Under the pieces are notes generated by a model. That model did no database searches. It was not told the DNA's origin and saw only the letters and a list, made by a program, of their open reading frames with translations. Position numbers and translations under genes: made by a program. From NCBI GenBank assembly GCA_000231825.2, contig AFXF02001845.1, positions 35,949 through 99,948 of the forward strand: a DNA stretch of 64,000 nt, written 5' to 3'. Origin of the DNA: Tetrahymena elliotti 4EA. Taxonomy: Eukaryota; Ciliophora; Oligohymenophorea; Hymenostomatida; Tetrahymenidae. Each line of letters starts with the position of its first letter. Position 1 is the first letter of the stretch. Of this stretch, positions 51,938-63,408 are shown piece after piece.

Positions 51938-53412
51938 CCAACCAATCAATAAAAAATATAAATTCTATAAAAATTTTTCCTTATCTCATAATTTTATTCA
52001 TCAAATCCCCAAAAAAATGTATTAAGTAATATATCTGATTTCTTACTTAAACAAATGATTCAATTATTTATTTAATTTATAAATTCAATAAAAACATATT
52101 TATATTTTATAAAATAACCCCAATTTATATTATTTATATTCTAAATTAAAATGTATTTCAAAATTTACAAATTTCATTTTCTAAAATCATCTTTATCTCT
52201 ATATATGAATTATTTATTTGACTTTTCTTCTCAAAAATATATTTTTCTTTAAAATTAAAAGAGATTCTTAAAATAAAAAACTAAAGCATCACCCTATGTA
52301 CATATCCTTAAGATATCATCTTATTTGTTCTAAATGTTAAATATTTTATTCTCAAATTTACAAATTAAAAAAAAACAAAATTTTATGTAATTTTGAAATT
52401 AAAATTTCTAAATTCTTAAAAATCTTTTAGTAATCAATTATGCTATATTTTATTTTAAAAATTTAGAGAACTAGTACTTTATTATTGATTAAGATTTTTT
52501 GTTTAAAAAATTTATTTGTTTTATTAATTGTATGTAGTGATTAAATTTAAATGTTTATTAAAAAATAACTTTGCTCAAATATTTGCAAGATGTGTTTGTT
52601 GTTGCTTGAATAAATATTTAGTTGAATAATTGGAATACAAAATTAATTTTTAAAAATGAACACTTATTTATTTTTATCAAGGATAATTTATATTTTAATT
52701 AATTATTTTATATTACTTTTTTGAATATTAAAATATTTCTGATTTTTAATCTTTGAAAATTGTACATTTAATTGTTATGTATTTTAAAATAATATGTTTC
52801 GTTTATGATTTATTTGAAAGAAAAAAGATACAAGAATATCTTTTTTGAAAAAAACTAGGAATCCATCAATCAATTAAATTATCAAATAAACATAAAAACA
52901 TAATTTAATGAATTTGAAATTTTATAAAAACCATATTTTTCTTGTTGTTTAAATCTATTTTAAACAGACTTAGGGACATGGCAAATAATTTTAATATCAA
53001 TTTAATTTTGATCATTATCATATGTTACTGAACTAAAAATTTAAAGCCATCTTTAACGATTTTTGAAAATCCTAATTTTTTTAATTTGTTTTTTTACTAT
53101 TTTTTAGATTTTTTACTCTAAATTTAAAATATTTAAAGGTCTGAAACATTAAGACGCCTGTCTCAAATAAACGTGATTAAAAATTCTTACAAATTACATG
53201 CAATATAAAGTTTAAAGTGGATTAAATTAAATATTATGGTATCCATTATTATAATTTTAAGATTTTTGAATTTTTTGCTTTGATATGTAATTGTGATGAT
53301 AAATTTGCTACTTGATAGGATAATTTAAAACATTATGTTAGCTTGATGTAGATGATTTCATTCAACTTTAATCTTTTATTATAATATATGGGTACCTTTA
53401 ATCTTTAATAAA
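51938..53412. other. 1.5-kb convergent spacer, no gene seen
   Basis: Lies between the stop codons of the TPR gene and the DoxX-like gene. It is nearly pure A/T with TGA stops in all frames. A slightly mixed patch near 53140-53180 (agacgcctgtctc) is too short to call. Confidence 0.5.
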
Positions 53413-53835
53413 TCAAGCAGTTTTAACCTTGCAAGCCTTAGAACAAGAAGAACCCATAAGGTAGAAAAGACCTCCCAATATGCAAACGTTCTTGAGGACA
53501 CCAATCATGACGAGTTCATTTTGAGGATCCTTAAGTAAGGTAGGGACAGAGGTAATAGCAGTATTTAAAACAATACCTAAAGCGGTAACAAAAGGAACAA
53601 AACAAGAGGGAGTAACCAAAATGAGGATACTGAATCCGTAAAGACCAGCAAGAGCGAATCTAATATAATCATAATATTGACTGTATTAAGCTAAAATGGC
53701 CAATTAAGGGTGAGCACTGCTAAAAGCGTCCATACTAGTTTTGAAATTAGCTTAAGCATCGACTCCTTAAATTAACAAACTGCACTAAAGGCATAAGGAG
53801 AGGACTAAAATGAATTTACCAAAACCTGCAAACAT
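53413..53835 (-). CDS. Small DoxX-like four-helix membrane protein
   Basis: Intronless, 140 aa. Residues 6-26 form a hydrophobic segment ending QGVDA, consistent with a cleavable signal peptide. Three more hydrophobic helices follow at about 57-76 (LAGLYGFSILILV), 78-97 and 107-129. The last reads VLKNVCILGGLFYLM, which matches the LKNLALLGGLLL-type ending of DoxX/SURF4-like proteins; the PSCFVPFVTALGIVLNTAIT region fits their middle helices. The codon use differs from all neighbours: many GTC, CTC, ACC, GCT and TCC codons and higher GC, typical of highly expressed ciliate genes. That suggests an abundant membrane protein. Exact substrate or role unknown; another small polytopic family remains possible. 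Confidence 0.65.
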
Positions 53836-55310
53836 TTTTTAATTGATTTTCTTTTTTTTTAGAGTTCTATTTAATACTTTTTATTTATAAAGAAATATCT
53901 TAAATCTAATAATTTTTTATGATTTAATAGAAAACTAAAGTATATTTGAGTAGAAGAAGATTAAGACGTGTGCTTGAAGAAGAGTGATTTGCTTACTAAA
54001 TGATTAAATGGGATTTACTAACTAAAGCTTTCAAATCTAACAAACTAACATATGATTCAAGCAGAGGGAAAAATTTTTTTGAGAGAGTTTCTATCAAAAA
54101 TTTTTCATCATAAAAATATAGATATCTTTCCTATGAGAAATAATATCGTCATACATGATTTATCTATACACATACGTAAAAAGAAATTAAAAACCTTAAT
54201 ATTATTATTTTTCTAATTTTCTATGATATTGTATTTTTCAAATCTAAGAAAAAGCTTACTTAAAATATTAATAATTATCATATCCTCATAAGGTATAAAT
54301 TTTATTTTTTTTCGCATTTTTATTTTCTGAAAATAATTTACTTATTTTCAAAAGGTTTTGACTAGCAGGCATTAGTTATTTTTTACTTTTATTTTATGAT
54401 ATTTTTTAGGATATTTATCTACTTATTCGTCTATTTACTCAATAATAAAATTTCATAAAAATCTGAGCACTCATTCTCAATCATCAAAAATAAATAGTTA
54501 AAAAATTTATATTAATATTTTTCTACTTTTCTTTTTTTATTTTAAAAAAAAATAAAAAACCTTAGATAAATTTTTATTTAAAATTCTTATTATCATTTAT
54601 CTATCTATTGGCCTATCTACTTTATATCAATATGTGTTTTTAAATAAAAAATAAATTAAAAAAAGCAAAATTAATTTTTTAATTTTAAACTTGAAATATT
54701 ATTATGACAAAATATTCATATTAAATGTATTTTTAACTAATTATTTGTTTGTTTGTCATCATTATTTTTTCGTTAAATAAAGATCATATCAAGCTCTCTT
54801 TAATATTTTCTGAGATTAATAATTTCTAAAGTATGTATAATTATTTATATTTTTATTCTAAAAAGCGCCTTTCCTATTATTTTACTGTCTCTGAATGTAT
54901 AAAATAAAGAAATTTTTTTTCACTTTAAATATGTAAATAAAAGGAATAAATACTTTTGTTTTTCTGATTTTGGATATGATGGTTTTCAAATTAATTAAAA
55001 AACCTTACTTTATAGATTTATATAATTATTAACATAATTTCCATTAAACATTAATTTTAATTAGTTATTTGTAAAGTACTCTCATTTTTTTATACTATTA
55101 TTTTATGCAAATATTATATTTATCTTTAACTTTAAGCTAAAAGCTTAGAAGTTTATTTTGCTTAATTTAAATTTTTTTAAAATATAATTTAACGACTATT
55201 TTAATTTATTTCTCTATTTTTCTATCTTAATAAAAAAGATTTGTATCTAAAATTTTAATTACTATGTACATTGATTATTATTTTATTCAAAATTTTGTTT
55301 CTATTTCAAA
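53836..55310. other. 1.5-kb spacer with simple-sequence patches
   Basis: No gene seen. Contains upstream DNA of the DoxX-like gene (to about 54150), patches of tatctatctattggcc / tatctacttattcgtc type near 54410-54440 and 54595-54625, and three copies of aaaaacctta/t near 54190, 54555 and 55000. These hint at decayed repeats. Confidence 0.4.
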
Positions 55311-57406
55311 TCAGTTTAAAGGGATCTTATTTTATAAAGCAGCATTTATTATTCTTTCATTTTCATCACTTGGTTATTATTCATTTTATAAATTCTCTTA
55401 GTGTAGTTAATTAGTAGCTAGTAAAAGTTCATTATTTTTTTAAATTAAATCTCTAATTGATTATTACATGTTACTATACATAAAATTATTATCATTATTT
55501 AAAGAGGATGGAAATATTTCATCTAATTATTCCTCTATAGTTCTTACAGCTAATATGTCTTCTTACTAAACGTGATGCTCAAATTAAGGCTCAACTTCAG
55601 ATTAATCACTCCTTGATGACAATCTAAAAAAAATATTATAAAAAATATTGAAATATTGATTATTGAAATCTTTAATTACCTTTTGGATGCAAAAGACATA
55701 TCCATATCTTATTCATCTCTTCTCCTAAATTACAAAATTCTTGCTATTGTTTTCTCCTTAGTTTATGCATCAAGTATAAATTCTTTAGAAATATTTTAAA
55801 TTCTTTAATTTTCTAGCTCCTTTTCTTTATTAATTTCATCCTTTACTTTCTAATAAATCTACTCAATAAGAATCTTTTGATATAAAAATTATTAAAATAT
55901 GATTAAATAAATGTGCTAAATTTACTTCTATATATCCCACTCTATCTTCATTTTGAGGTTAAATAATGTCTTAGAGAATGTTTATATTTTTCTTTTTTTT
56001 ACAAATATAGAAGTTAAAATCAATTTGAATATTTTATTTATTTTTTTTACTGAAATAAATAAAATAGCCTTTTTTAAAAAGTTTTATAATTCTCTGGTTG
56101 CTTTTTCTTCATCATCTTCTAATTGAGACTCATATTTATCTTCATTTTTAGAAGTTGAAAGCTAAGATTTATATTATGCACCTCCAGCAATCTCATTAAA
56201 AATTTAATTATCAAATGATACAGATGAATTGTATGAATTTTCTAAATTTGTTTAATAAAAAATTTATTAATTTATTTTTAGAATAAAATTCTTACAATTA
56301 TTTTATGAATCGTCTATGCCTTCAGCTTCTTTTATTGATTTTTAAAAGGGAAATTTACTAAAAATATTATGGTTATTGCTTTGAGGAATATTCATATCTC
56401 TTTCTTTTAGGATATTACTTTGATAAAAAATATTATTATTTGCATGAATAGGAGATAACTTCCCAAATAAATTGTTTGGAGGCATAGTCATACTCATATT
56501 TATAGAGCTTTGATTATTTATTTCTAAATTTTTATTGAATTATTTTTTATTTCCCTTTGGCAGGCAAGAAGGACAGATATTTTCTTTATTATCACAATTT
56601 TATTTATTAGAACATTTTAAGCATTAAGACTCTTTGTTGAACAATTTTTATTCTTTTTAATATGAAATTTTTAATATAATTAGTTTACTATTCAGTTAGA
56701 ATTATAAAATTTACATAATGATGATCTGACATTAGTTTTTTATTTAGCTTATCTAATAAAAGAATCCATATCCTCAAATGTAGATAAAAAATTCTTCTTG
56801 AGTTCTTTTTAGAACCCTTCATAATTTTTGGTAGTATTTATTAAATTTTATTTTTATGATTGAGCTCTACTTTCAAACTAATCAACACTATTAGTCCAAC
56901 CTCTCTTAGCCTTATCATAGAACTCTTTTAATTGCTTAAAATTTATTTAATGATCTTCTTCCCTTAACTATAACTCTTTTTATATACCTTCAATTTACTT
57001 TTATTATTCTTGTTTTAACTAATTTATTGAAAGACTATGATTCTATTATATTGTATCCATTTTAATTTGTATTTCCTCTGCTTTATTATTCAGCTCATCA
57101 AAAACAAGTTCGTATTCTTAAAATATTTTCCCAATTTAATTAGATATTAATTTAATATTTAAAGAGAATGTCTTGAAAATCTTTTCTTCTAATTTAATTG
57201 ATCCATCTTCTAGCTTTAAGTGCTGTTAAAATATTTTTGATATTTTAAATATCATTTATAATTAGTAAAATAAATACCTTCATTCTACTTATATTATCCA
57301 AAACTTTATCAAGCTATTTTATTTTGTCCTACATTTTAGAGGAATCAATTCTTGTGTTTTCAATTCTTTCAAACAAAGAAATCTAATTCTAGTTTTAATT
57401 ATTCAT
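55311..57406 (-). CDS. Coiled-coil protein with a Cys cluster, unknown function
   Basis: Seven exons: 57406-57278, 57222-56715, 56652-56296, 56241-56051, 55991-55926, 55873-55680, 55623-55311; 585 aa, phases consistent. Residues 1 to about 210 are helical and charged, with heptad-like spacing (KIKQLDKVLDNISRMK, IQKELQLREEDHQINFKQL), so a coiled coil is likely. A compact cysteine cluster follows: C222, C225, C231, C238, C241 (CLKCSNKQNCDNKENICPSC), which could bind zinc like a small B-box fragment, though the His residues of a B-box are missing. The rest is Asn/Ser-rich, then a basic helix (KTIARILQFRRRDEQD) and a polar C terminus. No known domain recognised; a cytoskeletal or RNP scaffold would fit. 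The ATG at 57406 opens a Q/N-rich start directly continuous with the coil. Confidence 0.7.
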
Positions 57407-57604
57407 CTCTAATATTGTTGTTAGTTTTAATTGTATTTAACAGAGTGTTAATTAATTCCAACGTTAATATATTAATTCAAAAAAGTATGTGTTTGTTTAT
57501 TATTTATATTGTTAATCAAAATAAATTGTTTATTTATCTTTTGGTTTTTGATTGCTTTGTCAATATGATTCGTTGTAATTAATATTCAAATTTAATATTT
57601 CAAA

Positions 57605-58130
57605 CCAATATTTAATAATCAATCTATTAAGTTTAAATTTAATTAAAATAAGATTTCCTATCATATATATAAAAGTAAGATTTTTAACAAAAAAATACTC
57701 AAAAATTAATCTTCAATTTGAAATTTAATTATTTTTCTGTTAAATAATTATTCAACAATAGAATATTCTGCTTTGGCTTATTTTAAATTATTTTTTCATA
57801 AATTCATTTCTCAAATTTTAACATTTCACTATTTGATAATCAATCTATTTAGTGAAATATAAATGAATATTTTCTAATAATTTGAATATAAAAGTAAAAT
57901 CTTTAGCAAAAAAATACTCAAAAGCTAAGATGATATTAGGAATTTAATAATTTTTATGTTAAATAATTATTCAATAAGAGAATATTTTGTTACAGCTTAT
58001 TTAAATTTATTTCTTAAATTTTAAACAATATTTTTTATTTGATAATCAGTCTTTCAGTCTATCAAGTTTAAATTTATTAAATATTTCCTAATATTTTGAA
58101 TATAAAAGTAAGAACTTTGCTGAAACTGCC
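57605..58130. repeat. Degenerate tandem repeat, period about 206-221 bp, 2.5 copies
   Basis: The word ataatcaatct/agtct starts at 57615, 57836 and 58042. Each is followed about 50-70 bp later by tataaaagtaagat/aaatctt/gaacttt, and in copies one and two by the identical caaaaaaatactcaaaa, then gttaaataattattcaa and gaatatt. Copy three stops short at about 58120, where codon-like sequence begins. The preceding spacer from 57407 is plain A/T DNA. Confidence 0.7.
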
Positions 58131-58245
58131 ATCCTTAAACAAGAAGTAACTGAATTCTAACAAAAGATCTTCTAATAAGAAGAATTGAAGGCTTCTGCAA
58201 GCAGTGAATATGTTTAGAAGATTGCTTTATTAAAAAGATACACAA
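58108..58245 (+). pseudogene. Coding-like remnant (coiled-coil fragment)
   Basis: Directly after the third repeat copy, one frame has protein-like composition and higher GC: FAETAILKQEVTEFQQKI, then a QQEELKASASSEYVQKIALL stretch ending at an AAAAAG that could be a splice site. No start codon or convincing next exon follows. It may be the broken piece of a duplicated coiled-coil gene, or one exon of a gene that I could not assemble. Confidence 0.35.
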
Positions 58246-58659
58246 TTTTTTTTAATCTTTATGAATATTTTTTCTGATTTGTCAAAAAATTATTTTTATG
58301 AAAGAAATAGATTCGAATTTATTAACTTTTCTTACAAAAAATATTTTAAAATATAAAATAATAATCAAGTCTTAAAGAAATTATTTTTAATATAATAATT
58401 TTGATTTCATCAGAAATATTATGTGATAAACAAATAAATAGAAGATTCTAGTTGAAGGATTTTAAATTTTAGGAGTATCTTCTTAATTTTATTTAATTTA
58501 AATTATTTGACAGTATAATCTATTGATATGTAAAGACCTGTAGCTTAAAAAAGTGTATATTGTCTGGTCGATGGTGAGGTATTAACTGAATTTAAGATTG
58601 TATTAAAATATTTTAAATATTTTATTTACCCTATACAAATTTTTTAATAAGAATTTTAG
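58246..58659. other. AT-rich spacer between the two coding remnants
   Basis: Contains a short mixed segment at about 58530-58580 (a frame reading RPVAQKSVYCLVDGEV). The rest is A/T-only. No gene assigned. Confidence 0.3.
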
Positions 58660-58830
58660 ATAGATATTACTACATGTTAAAGAAGTAGAAAAAAATTGAT
58701 ATTACGCCAAGAATGTCTATTTAGAAGAATTAATAGTCAAGAATTCAGACTATATGGAGAAATGTTAGGCCTAGAAAGTAGATAGATATGCAAATATATT
58801 ATAATATTTAGCACACTTTTTTCAATATAA
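58660..58830 (+). pseudogene. Second coding-like remnant upstream of threonine dehydratase
   Basis: A frame reading YAKNVYLEELIVKNSDYMEK and then CQAQKVDRYANILQYLA is open for about 50 codons, with ordinary amino-acid composition in otherwise pure A/T spacer. Flanking frames are stopped. It might join the upstream remnant as one decayed gene. Low confidence. Confidence 0.3.
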
Positions 58831-58964
58831 AGTTCGCTTATCTCTTAATAAAGTCCTTTTATTTTTAAATAAAAAAGAAAGAATAATTGGAAAATAAAAA
58901 TATTAAACTAATTAAATTATTTGTTAAGTATCACAAAAAAAGAAATCAATCAAAAATTAGCATA

Positions 58965-60585
58965 ATGAGCAGCACTGTTAATGGAAAAGCTTCTCAAGAA
59001 AATCATAGCAATCCCGAAGAAAATCATTAGAATTAGAATGGAGTAGAGAAGTAGTAAGTAGGACCCAAAATTACTTAAATTGAAAATAAGCACACTCTCG
59101 GAAATGAAGAATATGTTTATCAGAGAGAGAAACCTGTCAGAGAATTGAAAACTGATTTGAGCAAACTTTGCCCTATTAGTAAAATATATAAAGCATACAA
59201 GGATATTCGTAGCACAATTAGAAGAACCCCTCTCACTTAGTCTCTGTACCTCAGTGAAAAGTTTGGTGCAAACGTTTTCCTTAAGAGAGAAGATTTACAA
59301 ATTGTAAGATCTTTCAAGTTACGTGGAGCTTTAAATAAATTTGTTAATCTCACCAGTGAAGAAAAAGCTAAAGGCGTAGTTTGTGCTAGTGCTGGTAATC
59401 ATGCTTAAGGTGTTGCCTATTGCTGTAACTACATGAAAACAAAAGGTACCATTTTTATGCCTGTTAATGCCCCAAGTATCAAATTAAGAAGTGTAAAGAG
59501 TTGGGGAGGACCTTACATTGAAGTTAAGCTTATTGGTAACACTTTTGATGAATGCTTTAGAGCTGCCAAGAAATATTGTGAAGAAACCTAATCTACTTTC
59601 GTTCATGCTTATGATGATGACAAAGTCATTGAAGGATAAGCTACTATTGCAGTAGAAATTCTTGAAGACTTTTAGGGCACTATTGATTACATCTTCATTT
59701 GTATTGGTGGAGGTGGTTTATGTTCTGGTGTAGGAAGTTACTTTAAGCATATGTCTCCTGATACAGTTATTATTGGATGTGAACCAGAGGTAATATAATT
59801 AAGCACATCATCTGATTTATTTTAATACATTTTTAAATAAAGGGTTGCCCTTCAATGAAATTAGCAGTAGATAACAATAATCCTGAACCTCTTAAATCTA
59901 TAAATCCTTTTGTAGATGGTGCTGCAGTAGGTATTCCTGGAAAGAGAACTCATGAAATTATCAGCAATTTAATGGCTGGTGTTTTATTAATTCCTGAAGG
60001 TGTTGTCTGCTCTGCTTTACTTGATATTTATAATGCAGAATCCATTGTCGTTGAACCTGCTGGTGCTCTTGCTATTGCTGGGGTAATTATTACTATTATT
60101 TTAAAATTACAAGTAGCTAAGAAGTTTCGAGGCATGTATTAAAAAAGCAAAAAATTTTAAAGGGAGTAAGTAGCTTTATATTTAAATATTTTTTAAATAA
60201 AAATTAGCTTAACTACTATAAGGAAGAAATTAAAGGAAAGAATGTAGTTTGTATTATTAGCGGTTCAAATAATGATTTAACAAGAATGACTGATATTAAG
60301 ACTTTATCTAGAGTTGAAGAAGGTTATCAATATTACATGCTTGTTGATTTCTATCAAAAGCCTGGTGCCCTTAAAGAATTTATTATCTAATGTCTTTCTT
60401 CAGAAGATGAAGTTCTTAATATTGAATACACTAAAAAATCAAATCGTGAAAAAGGACCTGCTATAGTTGGTATTGAATGTCCTAAACCATCTAATTTTGA
60501 AAAAATTAAGCAAAAAATGCAAGAAAAGAGTATTTCATATAAAATATTAAAACCTGGTGATCAACTTTTTAACTTATTACTTTGA
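58965..60585 (+). CDS. Threonine dehydratase (biosynthetic type, PLP enzyme)
   Basis: Three exons: 58965-59789, 59843-60169, 60208-60585; 509 aa. Fold-type II PLP enzyme: [15 protein letters not shown], then RSFKLRGA with the PLP lysine at K118, [37 protein letters not shown], the phosphate-binding glycine loop IGGGGLCSG, and [13 protein letters not shown]-terminal ACT-like regulatory part follows: [18 protein letters not shown] and [16 protein letters not shown]. Known reaction: L-threonine to 2-oxobutyrate plus ammonia, the first step of isoleucine synthesis, usually feedback-inhibited through the ACT region. An N-terminal extension of about 65 residues is polar. Just after AIAG, ten AT-coded hydrophobic residues ([10 protein letters not shown]) interrupt the usual sequence; this looks like an intron remnant or mis-modelled splice, but the frame stays open. 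Serine dehydratase activity is possible too. Confidence 0.88.
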
Positions 60586-61246
60586 TTTATACAAATTTAA
60601 CTCAAAATACTTCTATTATGTTAGTTATTATATTCTATTTATATTTTGTAATAGCTTCACTTTTAATACAATATTTTACAAATTAAAATAAATTATTCAA
60701 TACTTATCTTTAAAAAGTATTAAAAAATATTAGTAAAATTAATATATTCATCTCTTTTAGAAAAGGATACAATAGCTAAATATGTAAAATTAAAAGAATA
60801 TTTATTAACTTCATCTTTAGTAAAAATTAACAAGCTATTTAAATTAATTAAATTATTTAAAATAGTAATATTTTTAATTTAATTTTAATCTAAAGTGAGC
60901 TAAAAAATATTTTAATTTAAATTATTTTGTTTTAAGATTCAAAGTAAAAGCTTATAAATTCATTAAAATTAAATTTAGGTACAAATATGAAGAATAGAAT
61001 GTACATGTTGTTTCAAATTTATAAAGAACTAATTTTTGTTTTATTTAATAAATATTACTTATTAAATCTTCTAAGTATTAAGCAATTTAAGAGAATTAAA
61101 ATGCCAATATTTTATTTTCAAGAATTACTTTAATTTAGAATTAACAGAAGATTATAAATTTTGGTAATTATTAAAATTGAGTTTTTCGGTAATTTTTTAG
61201 AAATTGTGATTTATATTTAGGGTGATCAAATTTTGGTTATTATTTC
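60586..61246. other. Convergent spacer, no gene seen
   Basis: About 660 bp of A/T-rich DNA between stop codons of threonine dehydratase and the next minus-strand gene. Confidence 0.45.
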
Positions 61247-62371
61247 TCATTTAGCATTATGACAATAGTAAATTGATTTTTACTCAACTAATTTAATACC
61301 TAACTTTCTTTTGAACATTTTACCTATCTAATCTCTTGAAAGCTACAAAAACTTTGAAAAGGCTGATTAGCTTCTAAAAAGCTTTGACAACTCAAAAAGA
61401 TCCAAAATTTCTTACCTTGTAAGATTAGATGTGACTCCTTTAATTTTCAAATTATTTCTGAAATCTGCAGTGTAAAAATAGTTAGGAATTTTCATTTTAG
61501 AAACAGATTCTAGTTATCTCCAGCTTTCGTAAACTTTCCCCCAATCAATTTATTTATGTTTTTACAAATAATCAATACATTAAGCTATTGAATCGTTATA
61601 CGGCTTTTTACTGTCTTTTGTCCTTTTTAATTTGCTTAAATCCATATCAAATACTTTTGCATCATACATGTTCTTTATACTATAATGCTAAATTTTTTCT
61701 TCAGGAATTTTATCTTGGATTTTAGGTGGTTGCTTCTTAACAATTTTTTTGTTAAATAAATTAAGATGTGAGTACTATTCCTCCTTATCATCATAATCCT
61801 AATTCTAATTATTATCTTAGTGTTATTTATTATCACTTTCAAACAATTAATTATCATCAAACTCTTGCATCTGGTCTTCTTAATTCTTTTATTCAGTTTG
61901 GTCTTTGATTATTGAATCATTGTTACTCCTCTTTTTAGAAGATGAGAATGAAGAATAAAATATTTTATTATCTTCAAATTATTAGTTTTCTTCTATTTTG
62001 ATATTATGTTAATCACTTTTCTGGTCTCTTTCTAAGTAATATTCTATGTGGACATTAGGATTCTTTTAGTTATTATTTTTCTATTGGTCATAGAGCTCTG
62101 ACTCTAACAGTTGATTCAAATTGAAAGTGAATATATCTTTTAATCCAACAATTTAGCTCATCATACATTCTAAATAGCTGAGTTTTTGTTAGAACTCTAA
62201 TAAAATATTTTGCATTTATTCTTTTGAAAGTTATGCAGTCTTAAGGTCTCTATTAATTTGAAGTATCTTGTAACTACTTTTAACTTACTCGACCTGCTAC
62301 TACATATCATCAGCAATTCTTTTAACTTCAAAGCAGTTTTGTTCTAATTTAATTAAAGGAATACTTAACAT
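61247..62371 (-). CDS. Unknown coiled-coil protein with acidic middle
   Basis: Two exons: 62371-61416 and 61373-61247 (42-nt intron), 360 aa. Residues 1-110 are helical (RIADDMQQQVEQVKSSYKIL, LEFQQKLSYLECMMSQIVGL). The middle is rich in Asp, Glu, Asn and Gln. The C-terminal 150 residues are basic and look folded: DSKKPYNDSIAQCIDYLQKH, QIDWGKVYESWRQLESVSKM, YFYTADFRNNLKIKGVTSNL, ending IYYCHNAK. The WGKVYESW stretch has the flavour of a helix-turn-helix or SANT-like unit but I cannot confirm it. It lies next to an HP1-like gene on the same strand, which may be coincidence. Confidence 0.68.
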
Positions 62372-62702
62372 TTTATCTTTTTTTTTAGTTTTTTTTCTTT
62401 TTTCAATTTAATTTAAAATATAAACATTTATAATAATAATACTCAAAAGAGATTTTACTTAAAATTATTTTCAACTCAAAATGATAAATGAACAAATCAC
62501 AGAATAAATCTAATAAGTAAAAAAATATTTATTAAAAATATTGAGGAAAAATTTTTTTTAATTGTCAAAAGTGATTAGAGAGATACAATAAGCAATAAAC
62601 AAATGATCTATCATTTATTTTGAACAAGGTATATATATAATATTTATGTAATTATATTTGGTATTTTCATTAGAATTATTTATAGCATAGTATGTATTGT
62701 TT
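62372..62702. other. Short spacer between two minus-strand genes
   Basis: 331 bp of A/T DNA with a tatatatataat tract near 62630-62645. No feature that I can assign. Confidence 0.4.
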
Positions 62703-63408
62703 TCAGCTTTAGCCCATGCTTTCCATTTTCTGTAGAAGGAAGTTGATAATCTACTTAGGTTCTAAGTATTCTAGAGATTCATCTACGTTCTTGCACATGT
62801 TAACAACATTTCCCAGTTGCTATTACTAAAAGTCAAACATATAAACTCCAGAGTTATTTTTAAAGAATTTTTTGATAACATATTTTGCTCTTCCTTTAGA
62901 TAAAAATCTAGTGAATTTTTATTATTCTTCAGCTTCATTTTCCTTTTTAGCTTTTTCATTTGAATCGTCTTTGTCTTCAGTATGCTACTTCTTGTTTGAC
63001 CTTCTAGTATTAGCAGAACTATCTTCATTTTTTCTTTTATTATTCATCTTTTTAGCAGGCTTCTTTGTTGGTTCATAATCTTCTTCTTAAGAATTAGTGC
63101 TTTCAGATTCATTTCCTTAATCCTCTTCAGGTTGGCCAAAGCTGTGTTTGTTCCTAATATAAAAATATATAATTAAAATAAATTTAAAAAATTAAAATTT
63201 ACTTTTTCTTGAAATCATTAAGAATTTCTTTAGAGTTTTCAAGATTCCATTCAGGTTCCCAAGTATTCAAGTGATCAGCATATCCTTTCCATTTAACAAG
63301 ATAAAGATTAGTTCTAAGCTATTCATCATATTTAGTCTTAATAATTTTTTCAACTTCATACTCTTATTAAAGAGACATTCCAAAAGGTATTCCTCCTCTT
63401 CTAGGCAT
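62703..63408 (-). CDS. HP1-like chromodomain protein
   Basis: Two exons: 63408-63203 and 63153-62703 (49-nt intron), 218 aa. Chromodomain at about 17-69: [34 protein letters not shown], then ILNDFKKK. The methyl-lysine aromatic cage is complete (Y17, W40, Y43 by comparison with Drosophila HP1). A basic, Ser/Glu-rich hinge with nuclear-localisation-like [12 protein letters not shown] and RRSNKK follows. The C-terminal 65 residues ([57 protein letters not shown]) have the strand-strand-helix pattern of a chromo shadow domain. Known role: binds H3K9me or H3K27me and dimerises to compact chromatin; in Tetrahymena such proteins act in heterochromatin and DNA-elimination bodies. Length is close to canonical HP1 (about 200 aa). 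Confidence 0.85.

Noticed and set aside
57352..57582. 76-aa plus-strand ORF
   Set aside because: Overlaps the antisense of the coiled-coil gene's first exon and then A/T spacer; no supporting motif.
62872..63078. 68-aa plus-strand hydrophobic ORF
   Set aside because: Antisense of the Lys/Glu-rich hinge of the HP1-like protein; such shadows look like membrane proteins (F/L/S-rich).
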